64,000 bases of DNA from Bog-473 sp963782415 (GCA_963782415.1 CAWAJT010000008.1:1-64000), one strand, 5' to 3'. Positions 34,620 to 43,462 are shown, counted from the stretch's first letter. The notes: generated by a model not told the origin, from the letters alone. Numbers and translations are program-made.

Positions 34620-35240
34620 ATGTTGCAGGTCGTGGGAGCCGGGGTCGGCCGCACGGGGACGCATTCGCTCAAGGTGGCGCTCGAGCAGTTGTTGGGCGGC
34701 ACCTGCCACCACATGGTCGAGGTGTTCGCCCATCCCGAAGAGACGCCGGCGTGGATCGACGCCGCCAACAACCGTCCCGTGGACTGGACGGCCATGCTGG
34801 CGGGCTACACGGCGCAGGTCGACTGGCCCGGCGCCAGCTTCTGGCCCGAACTGGCCGCGGCGAACCCCGACGCGCTGGTCCTGCTGTCGCTGCGCGACCC
34901 CGATGCCTGGTTCACCAGCTGCACCAACACGATCTTCGCCGGCATTCCCGTGCGGCTCGATGCCGGGGACGAGTGGATGGCAGCCCTGGTCAAGATGATG
35001 GGGGAGCGTTTCTGCAACCAGTTCGACGACCGCGACGCCATGATCGCCGCCTTCGAGCGCCACAACGACGCCGTCCGGGCCGGCATCCCGCCCGAGCGCC
35101 TGCTGGAGTGGAAGGCGGGCGACGGCTGGGAGCCGATCTGCGAGCGCCTGGGCCTGCCGGTGCCGAGCGAGCCCTTCCCGCGGCTGAACACCACCGACGA
35201 ATTCCGGGCCATGACGGGCATGCCGCCGCTTGAGCCCTGA
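34620..35240 (+). CDS. Sulfotransferase family protein
   Basis: The 206-residue protein begins with the PAPS-binding-like loop VVGAGVGRTGTHSLKVALEQLLGG. WPELAAANPDALVLLSLRDPDAWFTSC is the 3'-phosphate-binding region, with the Arg and Ser typical of sulfotransferases. Similar short proteins in actinomycetes and fungi are annotated as sulfotransferase family or NAD-dependent epimerase-like, and their reaction is not proven. ATG 34620 follows GGGGGTCAAC. No partner gene is obvious. Confidence 0.8.
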   Translation: MLQVVGAGVGRTGTHSLKVALEQLLGGTCHHMVEVFAHPEETPAWIDAANNRPVDWTAMLAGYTAQVDWPGASFWPELAAANPDALVLLSLRDPDAWFTSCTNTIFAGIPVRLDAGDEWMAALVKMMGERFCNQFDDRDAMIAAFERHNDAVRAGIPPERLLEWKAGDGWEPICERLGLPVPSEPFPRLNTTDEFRAMTGMPPLEP

Positions 35241-35266
35241 ACCCACCACCACGCTTCAGAACACTC

Positions 35267-35301
35267 TTTACAGATTACTCTGAATCGAATACTATGACCG
35301 G
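35267..35301 (+). promoter_or_regulatory. Sigma-70-type leaderless promoter of the PadR gene
   Basis: TTTACA (35267-35272) and TACTAT (35290-35295) are 17 bases apart, in an AT-rich patch that stands out from the surroundings. The ATG at 35302 is six bases after the -10 element, so transcription would begin at or next to the start codon. PadR proteins often control their own promoter, and this site would suit it. Confidence 0.75.
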
Positions 35302-35945
35302 ATGCCGAGGTGGTCCCGGTCCAATCCCCTCGCCCTGGCCGTCCTGGTCAGCCTGTACGAGAAGCCCATGCACCCCTACGAGGTGGCGCAGACCCTGCGG
35401 GCCCGGGCCAAGCAGGAGAGCGTGCGCCTCAACTACGGCTCGCTCTACGCCGTGGTGGAGTCGCTCGAGAAGAAGGGCTTCATCAAGGCCACGGGCACCG
35501 TCCGCCAGGGCAAACGTCCCGAGCGGACCGTCTACGCCATCACCGACGACGGCGCCCGCGAAATGGACGACTGGCTCACCGAGCTCATCGGCACGCCGGG
35601 CAAGGAGTACCCGGCCTTCATGGCGGGGCTGTCCTTCCTCGCGGCGCTGAACCCGGACGACGCCATCGCGGCCCTCCGGCGCCGCGCCGAGGCGCTCGCC
35701 TTCAAGCTGAGCGGCATGCGCGGCACCCGCCAGGCGGCGCGCGCGCCGCCGGTCTGCCGCGCCTGTTCGACATCGAGGGCGAGTACGAGGCGGCGCAGCT
35801 CTCGGCGGAGCTCGACTTCGTCCGCGCCCTGCTGGCCGAGCTGAGCGAGGGCACCTTCGAGGGGCTCGATATGTGGCGGCTCTTCCACACCGAAGGCTTC
35901 GACGCGAAGGAGGTGGACTTCTCCTTCGAGATTCCCAAGGAATGA
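35302..35945 (+). pseudogene. PadR family transcriptional regulator, frameshifted
   Basis: The protein has an N-terminal winged helix (LALAVLVSLYEKPMHPYEVAQTLRARAKQESVRLNYGSLYAVVESLEKKGFI) and the PadR beta hairpin (RPERTVYAITDDGAREMDDWL). The C-terminal dimer helix is split. After MRGTRQAARA the frame changes, and GLPRLFDIEGEYEAAQLSAELDFVRALLAEL continues in another frame to 35945. The lesion is near 35740 in the GCGCGCGCCGCC run. The repaired protein has about 214 residues. It lies 160 bases before a DrrAB-type exporter on the same strand and probably represses it until a ligand binds. Confidence 0.85.
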
Positions 35946-36105
35946 CCTGACACGCACATGACCCGAGGCCGCGTGCGGGAACACGCGACCCCGGGCCCGT
36001 ACAACCACGAGCTCGATCCACGAGGGACCTTCGCCCGGGGCAGCACCCAAAGCGTAGGCGACCTCCGTGGGCCGGGATCGGCGAACGACCCACGAAAGGA
36101 CGCGT

Positions 36106-37146
36106 ATGGACGCGCTCATCGAGGCCGACGGCCTCAGCAAGAAATTCGGCAAGGTCCGGGCGCTCAGCGAGCTGGACCTGACCCTCCCGGTCGGCCAGCC
36201 GGTGGCGATCCTCGGGCCCAACGGCGCCGGGAAGACCACCTTCATCCGCATGGTGGCGACCCTCCTCGCGCCCGACCGCGGCACGCTGCGCGTCAACGGG
36301 CGCGACGTCGTGCGCGACCCGATGGCGGTGCGGCGCATGATCGGCCTGGCCGGCCAGTCCGCCGCCGTCGAGGAGATGATGACGGGGCGGGAGAACCTCG
36401 TCATGGTGGGCCGCCTCTACGGCCAGGGCCGCGCCGAGGCGGCCGCCTCGTCCACCCGCATCCTCGAGCAGATGGATCTGGTGGAGGCGGCCGACCGCCA
36501 GGTCCGGACCTATTCGGGCGGGATGCGACGGCGGCTCGACCTCGGGGCGAGCCTCGTCGGCTCACCCCGGCTGCTCCTGCTCGACGAACCGACGACCGGC
36601 CTCGACCCCGGCAGCCGCAACGAGGTGTGGGACGCCGTGCGCGCCATGAGCGAGCACGGGACCGACATCGTGCTGACGACGCAGTATCTCGACGAGGCCG
36701 ACCGCCTCGCCGCCTCCGTCGTCATCATCGACGGGGGGCGCGTCATTGCGCAGGGCACGCCCGACGAGCTCAAGTCCCGCGTCGGCGCCGACATGGTCGA
36801 ACTGCACACCGTCGACATCGCGACCATGCAGCGCGCCGCCGAGGTGCTGGGCTCGCTCGGCCTGGCCGAGCCGTCCACCGACGCCGCCACGCGCCGCTGT
36901 TCGGTTGCCGCGCCGGGTGGTTCGAAGCTCCTCCCGATCGTCGTGCGCGCGCTCGACGACGCCGAGGTGCCGGTGGAAGACATCGCGCTGCGCCGGCCCA
37001 CCCTCGACGAGGTCTTCCTCGCCCTGACCGGCCACACCACCAGCACACCCGCAACCACCACACCCGCAACCACCACCGACCCGGGCACCGACGGCATCAC
37101 CACCACCACGACCACCACCACGACGACCACGGAGGACGCAGCATGA
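36106..37146 (+). CDS. Drr-type ABC exporter ATPase
   Basis: The 346-residue protein has Walker A ILGPNGAGKTTF, Q-loop LAGQSAAVEEMMTG, signature TYSGGMRRRLDLGASL, Walker B LLLLDEPTTGLDPGSRNEVW, and TTQYLDEADRLA in place of the H-loop His (Gln, as in the DrrA family). The C-terminal domain RRPTLDEVFLALTGH is followed by a Thr-rich tail of about 45 residues with a run of Thr. ATG 36106 has a GAAAGGA site. The stop overlaps the permease start (ATGA), so the pair is made together. DrrAB-like pumps export drugs or lipids. The PadR gene upstream is the likely regulator. Confidence 0.95.
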   Translation: MDALIEADGLSKKFGKVRALSELDLTLPVGQPVAILGPNGAGKTTFIRMVATLLAPDRGTLRVNGRDVVRDPMAVRRMIGLAGQSAAVEEMMTGRENLVMVGRLYGQGRAEAAASSTRILEQMDLVEAADRQVRTYSGGMRRRLDLGASLVGSPRLLLLDEPTTGLDPGSRNEVWDAVRAMSEHGTDIVLTTQYLDEADRLAASVVIIDGGRVIAQGTPDELKSRVGADMVELHTVDIATMQRAAEVLGSLGLAEPSTDAATRRCSVAAPGGSKLLPIVVRALDDAEVPVEDIALRRPTLDEVFLALTGHTTSTPATTTPATTTDPGTDGITTTTTTTTTTTEDAA

Positions 37147-37988
37147 CGATGGACCTCACCCTCGACCCGCCCCGCCAGGCCCGACCGCTCGAGCGCGCCA
37201 CCAACCGGGGCGCCTCGTCACCGGTGGCGGCCGGCCAGGTGGCGGCACGCACGCTCAGGAAGTTCGTGCGCACGCCGGCGCTGCTCGTCGCCGGCACGGC
37301 GCAGGGCGTGCTGTTCCTGTTGATCTTCCGCTACGTGTTCGGCGGGGCGGTGGCGCACACGGGAAACCTGAACTACGTCGACTTCTTGGTCCCGGGCTTC
37401 GTCGTCACCGGCGTGCTCTTCCAGGGGATGAGCGCGGCCAGCGGTGTCGCCGACGATCAGGCCGGCGGGCTCTTCGACCGGCTGCGCAGCCTGCCCATCC
37501 GGCTCATCGCCATCGTCACCGGGCGCGTCGGTGCCGACTCGGCGCTGGTGGCCTGGGGCGTGCTCGTCATGACAGCGGTGGGCTTCGCGGTCGGCTTCCG
37601 GATCGGCGGCTCCACGGCGGATGCGCTGGCCGCGCTGGGGCTGACGGTCCTGTTCGGGTTCGCCTTCGTCTGGATGTTCATCGCCATGGGGCTCTTCGCG
37701 GGCAGTCCGCAGGCGGCGCAGGGACTCTCGTTCCTCGTCTTCCCGCTGAGCTTCGTCTCGTCGGCGTACGTGCCGGTGTCCACCATGCCGGGCTGGATGC
37801 AGGGCTTCGCCACCAACCAGCCCATGACACAGATGGTCAACACGGTACGGCTGCTGACCGGTGGCCCCGCGGCGCAGGAGCTCCTCGGACACTCGGTCTC
37901 GTACTATCTCGTGCCGTCGTTGCTCTGGACGGCCGGGCTGGTCATCGTGTTCGCGCCGTTGGCCGCCTGGAAGCTCAAGACGTCGTGA
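37143..37988 (+). CDS. ABC-2 type (DrrB-like) permease
   Basis: The 281-residue membrane protein has about six hydrophobic segments, among them ALLVAGTAQGVLFLLIFRYVFGGAV, FLVPGFVVTGVLFQGMSAASG, and LTVLFGFAFVWMFIAMGLFAGSP. The block SFLVFPLSFVSSAYVPVSTMPGWMQGFATNQPMT is the DrrB signature region. It forms the pore of the exporter with the ATPase, whose stop codon it overlaps. A six-copy 13-base tandem repeat starts 20 bases after its stop. Confidence 0.95.
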   Translation: MTMDLTLDPPRQARPLERATNRGASSPVAAGQVAARTLRKFVRTPALLVAGTAQGVLFLLIFRYVFGGAVAHTGNLNYVDFLVPGFVVTGVLFQGMSAASGVADDQAGGLFDRLRSLPIRLIAIVTGRVGADSALVAWGVLVMTAVGFAVGFRIGGSTADALAALGLTVLFGFAFVWMFIAMGLFAGSPQAAQGLSFLVFPLSFVSSAYVPVSTMPGWMQGFATNQPMTQMVNTVRLLTGGPAAQELLGHSVSYYLVPSLLWTAGLVIVFAPLAAWKLKTS

Positions 37989-38007
37989 CGGCGGCGCGCC
38001 GCGGTAC

Positions 38008-38083
38008 CGAAGTCAGCGTCCGAGGTCACCCGGAGGTCAGCACCCGAGGTCAGCGCCCGAGGTCAGCGCCCGAGATCAGCGCC
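38008..38083. repeat. Six-copy 13-base tandem repeat spanning the DUF4268 stop codon
   Basis: The consensus CGAGGTCAGCGCC occurs at 38008, 38021 (two bases shorter), 38032, 38045, 38058 and 38071, the outer copies with one or two mismatches. The stop codon of the convergent gene (complement of 38076-38078) is in the last copy. Each full copy contains the same TGA on the minus strand, in changing frames. Confidence 0.9.
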
Positions 38084-39587
38084 GGTCGAACTGGTCCTCG
38101 TCGGGCGGCTCACCGGTGGCGAGCACCGAGTTGATGGCGCGGCGCAGGCGCTCCTGGGCGTCGATCATCCAGTCGATGTAGAACGCGTACTCCGCCACGT
38201 CGGTGATGTCACCGTCGCTGTAGTCGGCCACGCGGAAGGCGGAGCGGTCGGGCAGCTGCTCCCACGAGAGTGGCGTGCCGTACATCGACTCGACCAGGTC
38301 CTGCTGCAGTTGGAGCACCTCGAACTGCGCCGCGCTGGCCTCGGGTGTCCCGAGGTCGACGTAGAAGTCCGAGCGCAGCCGGCCGCCGGCGGCGAAGCTC
38401 AGCCCGTAGTGCGTGCCGCGCACGGGGGAGGGGAGCGTGATGAAGTTCTGCGCCGGCAGCGTCGTCATCTGCGTCCAGCGCGGGTGGCGGGCGCGCACCT
38501 TCTCGAGCCAGCGCGACCAGTATTCGCGGTACATGGCGCCCTTGCCGCCGCCGAGCGGTCCGGCCAGCTCGGTCATGGTCCAGCCGGTCGGGTCGCGCCA
38601 CCACTGGGTGCCGGCGTAGTTGCCGCCGACGCCGGTGGCCTGCTCCATGATGTGGCGCACCAGGCCCGCCGGCGTGTACGCCCCCTTGTCCACGTCCCAC
38701 ACCAGCGGGGCCTGCAGGTTGTTCTGCCAATGCGCCGTGCGCCGCGCCGGGTCGTTGTCGAGCCACTCCTCGAGCTGGCTGCGCAGGTCGAAGGTGAGGT
38801 CGGTGCGCGGGCTCAGCGTGAAGATCGTCCCGTCCACCACGGATTCGGTCGTCACCAGTCGCCGCACCAGGGCAGCGTCTTGCACCCGCCGCTTCGAGTC
38901 GGCCATCTCCTTGGCCAGTTGGCGCTCCGGGCTGATGGTGAACTCCTCCACCTCGCGCACGGGGTAGATCTGGCTGACCGAGATCATCGGCACGTTGCTG
39001 CTGCCGAGCTGCCCGTAAATGTAGGAGCGGAAGGCACTGATCTGGACCAGCGTGATGTCGAGCCCCATTTCGCTGAGCCACACCACGCTGGCCGTGGCGG
39101 CGGCGGAGAAGCCACTGGCCAACAACACAATGCGCGGACGCCGCAATGTCTCGTGCGAGAGGTCGGGCGCGTGGGCCTGCAGTTCGGCCAGCGCCTCGTC
39201 GGAGCTCAACGGTGTCTGGTGGCGCGACTGGAAGCGGGCGTAGTGCTCGGCCAGCGACTCGGGCAGCATGCGGCTGGCCACCGCCGCGTACTTGACGACG
39301 GGCACCTCGGTGTCGAGCGTCCGCCCGCTCTTGAGCTCGGCCACGACCAGCCGGCCGTCGGCGCCCAGGCCCAGCACCGAGATCCGATCACGCCCCGCCC
39401 CCGGCGTCGCGGGCAACCCCTCGAACTCGAACGTGATGACCTTCACGGCCGGTCCGAGGATGGCGGGGTTGGAGAGCACCCATTCCTGCAGATCGGCGCG
39501 CTGCTCCAGGCCCGCCTCTTCGAGCGAGATCTTCTGCGCCGGCATCGCGACGGATCCTGCGACCGTGAACAGCATCTCTTCCGCCAT
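38076..39587 (-). CDS. DUF4268 protein with NucS-like putative nuclease domain
   Basis: The 503-residue protein has an N-terminal part that looks like a PD-(D/E)xK nuclease of the NucS/DUF91 kind: ADLQEWVLSNPAIL (E35 region), then D67-R-I-S-V and VVAEL-K (E84, K86). The middle part resembles an Rossmann-like segment (RIVLLASGFSAAATASVVWL). The C-terminal half has LSFAAGGRLRSDFYVDLGTPEASAAQFEVL, typical of DUF4268. DUF4268 proteins are uncharacterised, and some occur with restriction or defence genes. Here it stands alone between an exporter and an amidase gene, so a defence or repair role is only a guess. ATG 39587 or 39575 is the start. Confidence 0.75.
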   Translation of the reverse strand: MAEEMLFTVAGSVAMPAQKISLEEAGLEQRADLQEWVLSNPAILGPAVKVITFEFEGLPATPGAGRDRISVLGLGADGRLVVAELKSGRTLDTEVPVVKYAAVASRMLPESLAEHYARFQSRHQTPLSSDEALAELQAHAPDLSHETLRRPRIVLLASGFSAAATASVVWLSEMGLDITLVQISAFRSYIYGQLGSSNVPMISVSQIYPVREVEEFTISPERQLAKEMADSKRRVQDAALVRRLVTTESVVDGTIFTLSPRTDLTFDLRSQLEEWLDNDPARRTAHWQNNLQAPLVWDVDKGAYTPAGLVRHIMEQATGVGGNYAGTQWWRDPTGWTMTELAGPLGGGKGAMYREYWSRWLEKVRARHPRWTQMTTLPAQNFITLPSPVRGTHYGLSFAAGGRLRSDFYVDLGTPEASAAQFEVLQLQQDLVESMYGTPLSWEQLPDRSAFRVADYSDGDITDVAEYAFYIDWMIDAQERLRRAINSVLATGEPPDEDQFDRR

Positions 39588-39917
39588 TTCTCACGACAGG
39601 GTAGGACAAACGGTCGTTTTTCCGCAGGTACCGAAAGTCACACCGCGTGTCAACGGAGCAACAAAACTGGTGGCCAGACACGTGTTCGGCGACCGGGCCG
39701 CGTCGACCGGCACGGTTGTGTCGCATGGGTCTCGACGAGCCGACGAGTCGACGAGCCGATGAGCCGACGGCGATCCGATGGTGGGCGCGCCAACACCACC
39801 GTCGTGTGGCGTGGGGCCTCCGTGGCGCGGGCGCCGCTGTCCGGCGCGCCACACGCACTCCGAATTGTCAGAAACTTGTGCGGAGCCCGCTCGCGCCCAC
39901 GGCTTCGGGGTGACGAA
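39588..39917. other. Intergenic region with an 8-base tandem repeat
   Basis: About 330 bases separate the DUF4268 start and the amidase end. I see no supported gene. At 39733-39764 the unit CGACGAGC occurs four times, two of them with one mismatch. At 39608-39619 AAACG and CGTTT flank two bases, upstream of the DUF4268 gene. The base composition near 39600-39660 is a little less GC-rich, as for a promoter. Confidence 0.5.
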
Positions 39918-41327
39918 TCAGACCGGCGCGCCCGGCGCCACCAGCGGCCAGGGCCGCTCGAGCTCGACCACCCGGGCCAGTTCGAGCAACAGCTGCTCGG
40001 CGTGTCGGCGCCCGATGACCTGCATGGAGACAGGGAGCCCGTCGACCAGTCCGGCCGGGATGGCGGCGGCGGGGTGCCCCGTGGTGTTGGCCGGGATCGT
40101 CAGCGCGCCGTTGTTGCCGACGGCCGTCTCGAAGCCGTGCTCGGCGATCAGGTCCATCCCGTCGATCGTCGTCGGCATCGGCCCCTGGGCGCCGAACGCC
40201 ACGTCGGGGTTGGTGGCGCAGATGACGAAGTCCACCTGCTCGAACAGCTCGGCCATCTGCACAATGATCTGGCGCCGGAACGCCTCGATGTTCTTGGCCG
40301 TGTCGACGTTGAAGTGGTTGGTGGCGATGTTGGCCGCCAGCATGATCTCGGGCGTGAGCTCCGATTCGCAGGCCGGGTAGAGGTCGCCCAGCCCGACGAG
40401 CAGGCTCGCCGCGCCGGCCAGGGCCCATTCCAGTCCGCCCCGGGGCAGGGCGATCGGCAGGTCGACCCGCTCGAGCCCGGCATCCTTGATCAACAAGGTG
40501 GCCGCCTCCTCCACACGAGCGCGCACGCCCGACGACACGATGGCCGCGCCGAGGTCGATCGAGACCGCCACCCGCCGGCCGGCCAGCTCCTGGTGCCCGA
40601 GCCCGGCCTCCCACCCGCCGACGCGGGGGAGCGAGAAGGGGTCGTACTCGTCGGCGCCGTTGCAGGCGTCGAACCAGCGGGCCGTGTCGCGCACCGAGCG
40701 CGACACGCAGCCGAGGACCGCGGTCAACGGCTCGATCTCGGTGCGCGGGCCCTTGGGGATGCGGCCGAACGTCGACTTCAGACCGAACAGCCCCGTGAAG
40801 CCGGCCGGGATCCGGATGGAGCCCCCGCCGTCGCCACCGGTGCACAGGGGGAGCAGCCCACCCGAGACCGAGGCGGCCGAGCCGCCCGACGAGCCGCCGG
40901 GTGTGCGCTCGGTGTCGTAGGGGTTGGCGGTGGCGCCGTGCAGGCGGGTGTAGGTGCAGTTGATCCCGCCGAACTCCGACGCCGTCGTCTGCCCGACCAG
41001 GACGGCCCCCGCCTGGCGCAATCGCGCCGTCATGGTGCCGTCGTACTCGGACACTCGGTCTTTGAAGACCAGCGACGCCTCGGTCTGCGGCCAACCCTTG
41101 ACCGGGTCGAGCTCCTTGACCCCGATCGGCACGCCCCCGAAGGGCAGCTGCACGTCCGCTGACGCCGCGCCTTGGCGCGCCCGGTCCTCGTCGACGAAGC
41201 ACACCGCGTTGAGGTTCGAGGCGGCGATGGCGGCCAGAGAGCCCTCGAGGGCCTCGGGGGGCGAAATCGTCTTGGCACGGAAGGCGTCGACGAGGGAGCA
41301 GGCGTCTCCCATCCATGGATCTGTCAC
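39918..41327 (-). CDS. Amidase signature family hydrolase
   Basis: The 469-residue enzyme hydrolyses an amide or carbamate with a Ser-cisSer-Lys triad: K71 (GVPIGVKEL), S146 (RTPGGSSGGSAA) and S170 (GGDGGGSIRIPAG). All three are present, and the length is usual. The late GNNGALTIPANTTGHPAAAIPAGLVDGLPVSMQVIG is the typical end. The start GTG 41327 has no clear ribosome binding site. Substrates of this family range from simple amides to Gln-tRNA. The lack of GatB and GatC nearby makes a GatA role unlikely. Confidence 0.92.
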   Translation of the reverse strand: MTDPWMGDACSLVDAFRAKTISPPEALEGSLAAIAASNLNAVCFVDEDRARQGAASADVQLPFGGVPIGVKELDPVKGWPQTEASLVFKDRVSEYDGTMTARLRQAGAVLVGQTTASEFGGINCTYTRLHGATANPYDTERTPGGSSGGSAASVSGGLLPLCTGGDGGGSIRIPAGFTGLFGLKSTFGRIPKGPRTEIEPLTAVLGCVSRSVRDTARWFDACNGADEYDPFSLPRVGGWEAGLGHQELAGRRVAVSIDLGAAIVSSGVRARVEEAATLLIKDAGLERVDLPIALPRGGLEWALAGAASLLVGLGDLYPACESELTPEIMLAANIATNHFNVDTAKNIEAFRRQIIVQMAELFEQVDFVICATNPDVAFGAQGPMPTTIDGMDLIAEHGFETAVGNNGALTIPANTTGHPAAAIPAGLVDGLPVSMQVIGRRHAEQLLLELARVVELERPWPLVAPGAPV

Positions 41328-41470
41328 GGCGTCATCACAGCACAGAGTGGCCGGACGGTCGCGGTGCGTGCGGGCGGCCCCAGCTCAGGGCCCGGACCGT
41401 CCTCGCAGCGTCGAACGGTGGCGACGTACAACCGACCACAACTCGAACCGCCGAGTGACGACCGACGGAA

Positions 41471-42328
41471 CTACTCGGTCGTCCGCCTCCTGAAGATCCG
41501 GGCCGCCAGCGGGCAGGCAATGGCGAGGATCGCCACCGACCAGATCAGGGCCGCTTCGACGGGGTGCTGCATGGGCCAGGCCTGCACCACCGCCGACGGG
41601 TTCGGGTTGCCCCACAGGTTGCGGGTTCCGGCCACGACGGCGCTCACCGGGTTCCAGTTGGCCACTGCCTGCAGCCAGCCCGGCATGTGCTGGGTCGGCA
41701 CGAAGGCGTTGGAGACGAACGTCAACGGGAACAACACGATGAAGCCGAACGATGCGGCCGACTCGGGGCTCTTCGAGTTCAAGCCGACACAGGCCGACAC
41801 CCAGCCGACGGCGTAGGCGAAGAGCAGCAACAGGCCGAAGCCTCCGATGACCGAGATGGCGTTGGCGCCGGGGCGCCAGCCGACGGCGAGACCGGTGAGC
41901 GCGACAATCGCCGCGCACACCACCGAGGTCAAGAAGTCGGCCGCGGAGCGCCCGACCAGCACCGCCGAGCGCCACATGGGCAAGGTGCGGAATCGGTCGA
42001 TCATGCCCTCGTGCAGGTCGGTGCTCAGGCCGACCGCCGTCCCCATGGTCGACGTCGTCAGGTTCAGCGCCAGGATGCCGGCCAACAGGAAGTCGACGTA
42101 GCTGCCACCGCCGGGAATCGGGATGGCACCGCCGAAGATGTAGACGAACAGCACGGTGAAGAGCAGCGGCTGGATCGTCACGTCGGAGAGCTGCATGGGC
42201 TCGCGCGAAATGTGCACGATGTTGCGCCGCGTCATGGCCCAGATGTCGGCCAGCAGGCCGAGCACGTGGCCGCCCGCGTGGGGCCGGTCGAACCCGGTGG
42301 CCGACGGCGTCAATGTTGCGGTCGTCAT
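41471..42328 (-). CDS. ABC-2 type permease (DrrB-like)
   Basis: The 285-residue membrane protein has six hydrophobic segments. The signature block GFIVLFPLTFVSNAFVPTQHMPGWLQAVANWNPVSAVV matches DrrB-like export permeases. DLHEGMIDRFRTLPMWRSAVLVGR is the cytoplasmic coupling segment. ATG 42328 overlaps the ATPase stop (ATGA) and also has GGAAGGAGT upstream. It pairs with the ATPase to export a hydrophobic compound. The operon is divergent from the TetR gene. Confidence 0.95.
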   Translation of the reverse strand: MTTATLTPSATGFDRPHAGGHVLGLLADIWAMTRRNIVHISREPMQLSDVTIQPLLFTVLFVYIFGGAIPIPGGGSYVDFLLAGILALNLTTSTMGTAVGLSTDLHEGMIDRFRTLPMWRSAVLVGRSAADFLTSVVCAAIVALTGLAVGWRPGANAISVIGGFGLLLLFAYAVGWVSACVGLNSKSPESAASFGFIVLFPLTFVSNAFVPTQHMPGWLQAVANWNPVSAVVAGTRNLWGNPNPSAVVQAWPMQHPVEAALIWSVAILAIACPLAARIFRRRTTE

Positions 42329-43413
42329 GCGCGTACTCCTTCCAGTTCGTGACGGCCTTCGCCTGACCCGACGGGACCCGACGACCCGGCCGCGCCGCCG
42401 GCCGCACCGCCGGCCGCACCGCCATCGTCCGCACTGCCCGCAGAATCGGCGCCGCCGGTGTCGGCACCGTCCTCGTCGATGTGGCCACCGGTGAGCGAGA
42501 AGAACACGTCGTCGAGCGAGGGCTGGCGTACCTCGATGTTGTCCACCAACACTCCCGCGTCGTCCAGCGCCCGCACGACGAGCGTGGCCAGGCCGGTGGA
42601 CGAGTCCACGCCGGCGCTCAGGTGCCGGCCGTCGTCGCTCACCTCGACCGAACCCGCCACCAGCGGCGCCATGGCCCCGACGGCGGAGGCGTGCGGCGCG
42701 GCCAGCGTGACTTCCAGTCGGGCGCCGCGGCTCGCCTCCTTCAGCTGCTGCGGCGTGCCCTGGGCGATGACCCGCCCGTGGTCGACGACCACGATGTCGT
42801 GGGCCAGCTCGTCGGCCTCCTCGAGGTACTGCGTGGTCAACAAGACGGTGACGCCCTCGCCGAGCAGCTCGCGGATGGCCTCCCACACGCGCTGGCGCGA
42901 GGTGGGGTCGAGACCGGTCGTCGGCTCGTCGAGGAACAACACGGGCGGTCGCGTCATGAGCGAGCCGGCCAGGTCCAGCCGGCGGCGCATGCCGCCCGAG
43001 TAGCCCTTGACCACGCGGTCGGCGGCGTCGGTCAGCTCGAATTGGGCCAGCAGCTCCTTGGCCCGCGCCTTCGATGCGGACCGGCCCAGGTCCGACAATT
43101 CGCCGATCAGCACCAGGTTCTGGCGCCCGGTGAGCAGCGGGTCGAGCGTGGCGTCCTGGGCGGCGACGCCGATGTGGCGCCGCACCTCGGCCGGGTTGCG
43201 CACGACGTCGACCCCGGCCACGGTGGCCGAGCCCGAGTCGGGCCGGGCCAGGGTCGTGAGCACGCGCACTGCCGTCGTCTTGCCGGCGCCGTTCGGTCCG
43301 AGGAGGCCGAGGATCGTGCCGGCGGGGACGGCGATGTCGACGCCGGCCAGCGCCTGGGTCGAGCCGTAGCGCTTGGTCAGGCCCTCCGCCTGGATCATGA
43401 GTTCGGTAGCCAT
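42325..43413 (-). CDS. Drr-type ABC exporter ATPase
   Basis: The protein of about 362 residues has Walker A GLLGPNGAGKTTAV, Q-loop VAAQDATLDPLLTG, signature KGYSGGMRRRLDLAGSL, Walker B PVLFLDEPTTGLDPTSRQRVW and TTQYLEEADELA, as in DrrA. After the conserved RQPSLDDVFFSLTGGH comes a tail of about 45 residues rich in Gly, Ala and Asp. I prefer ATG 43413 over 43419, because AAGGA then lies six bases upstream. The upstream region holds two TetR-like operators. This exporter is similar in plan to that at 36106-37988, but the two are different in sequence and regulator. Confidence 0.94.
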   Translation of the reverse strand: MATELMIQAEGLTKRYGSTQALAGVDIAVPAGTILGLLGPNGAGKTTAVRVLTTLARPDSGSATVAGVDVVRNPAEVRRHIGVAAQDATLDPLLTGRQNLVLIGELSDLGRSASKARAKELLAQFELTDAADRVVKGYSGGMRRRLDLAGSLMTRPPVLFLDEPTTGLDPTSRQRVWEAIRELLGEGVTVLLTTQYLEEADELAHDIVVVDHGRVIAQGTPQQLKEASRGARLEVTLAAPHASAVGAMAPLVAGSVEVSDDGRHLSAGVDSSTGLATLVVRALDDAGVLVDNIEVRQPSLDDVFFSLTGGHIDEDGADTGGADSAGSADDGGAAGGAAGGAAGSSGPVGSGEGRHELEGVRA

Positions 43414-43420
43414 AGACATC

Positions 43421-43440
43421 CTTACCGGTCGTTAAGTAGA
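43421..43440. promoter_or_regulatory. TetR-type operator 1
   Basis: CTTACCGGTCGTTAAGTAGA contains the near-palindrome CTTACCGGTCGTTAAG. It lies eight bases before the ATPase start at 43413 and covers its likely promoter or leader. It shares 17 of 20 bases with the second site at 43472-43491. TetR repressors of Drr-like exporters commonly bind TTACCGGTCGGTAA-like sites. Confidence 0.75.
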
Positions 43441-43462
43441 ATGGTCGCCAAAGGGCATGGTA

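Noticed and set aside
36510..37130. A minus-strand frame with a long run of Val
   Set aside because: It is the antisense of the Thr-rich tail of the export ATPase and has no sensible protein character.
39918..41327. Amidase as GatA of the tRNA amidotransferase
   Set aside because: No gatB or gatC is near, and the sequence is closer to general amidases.
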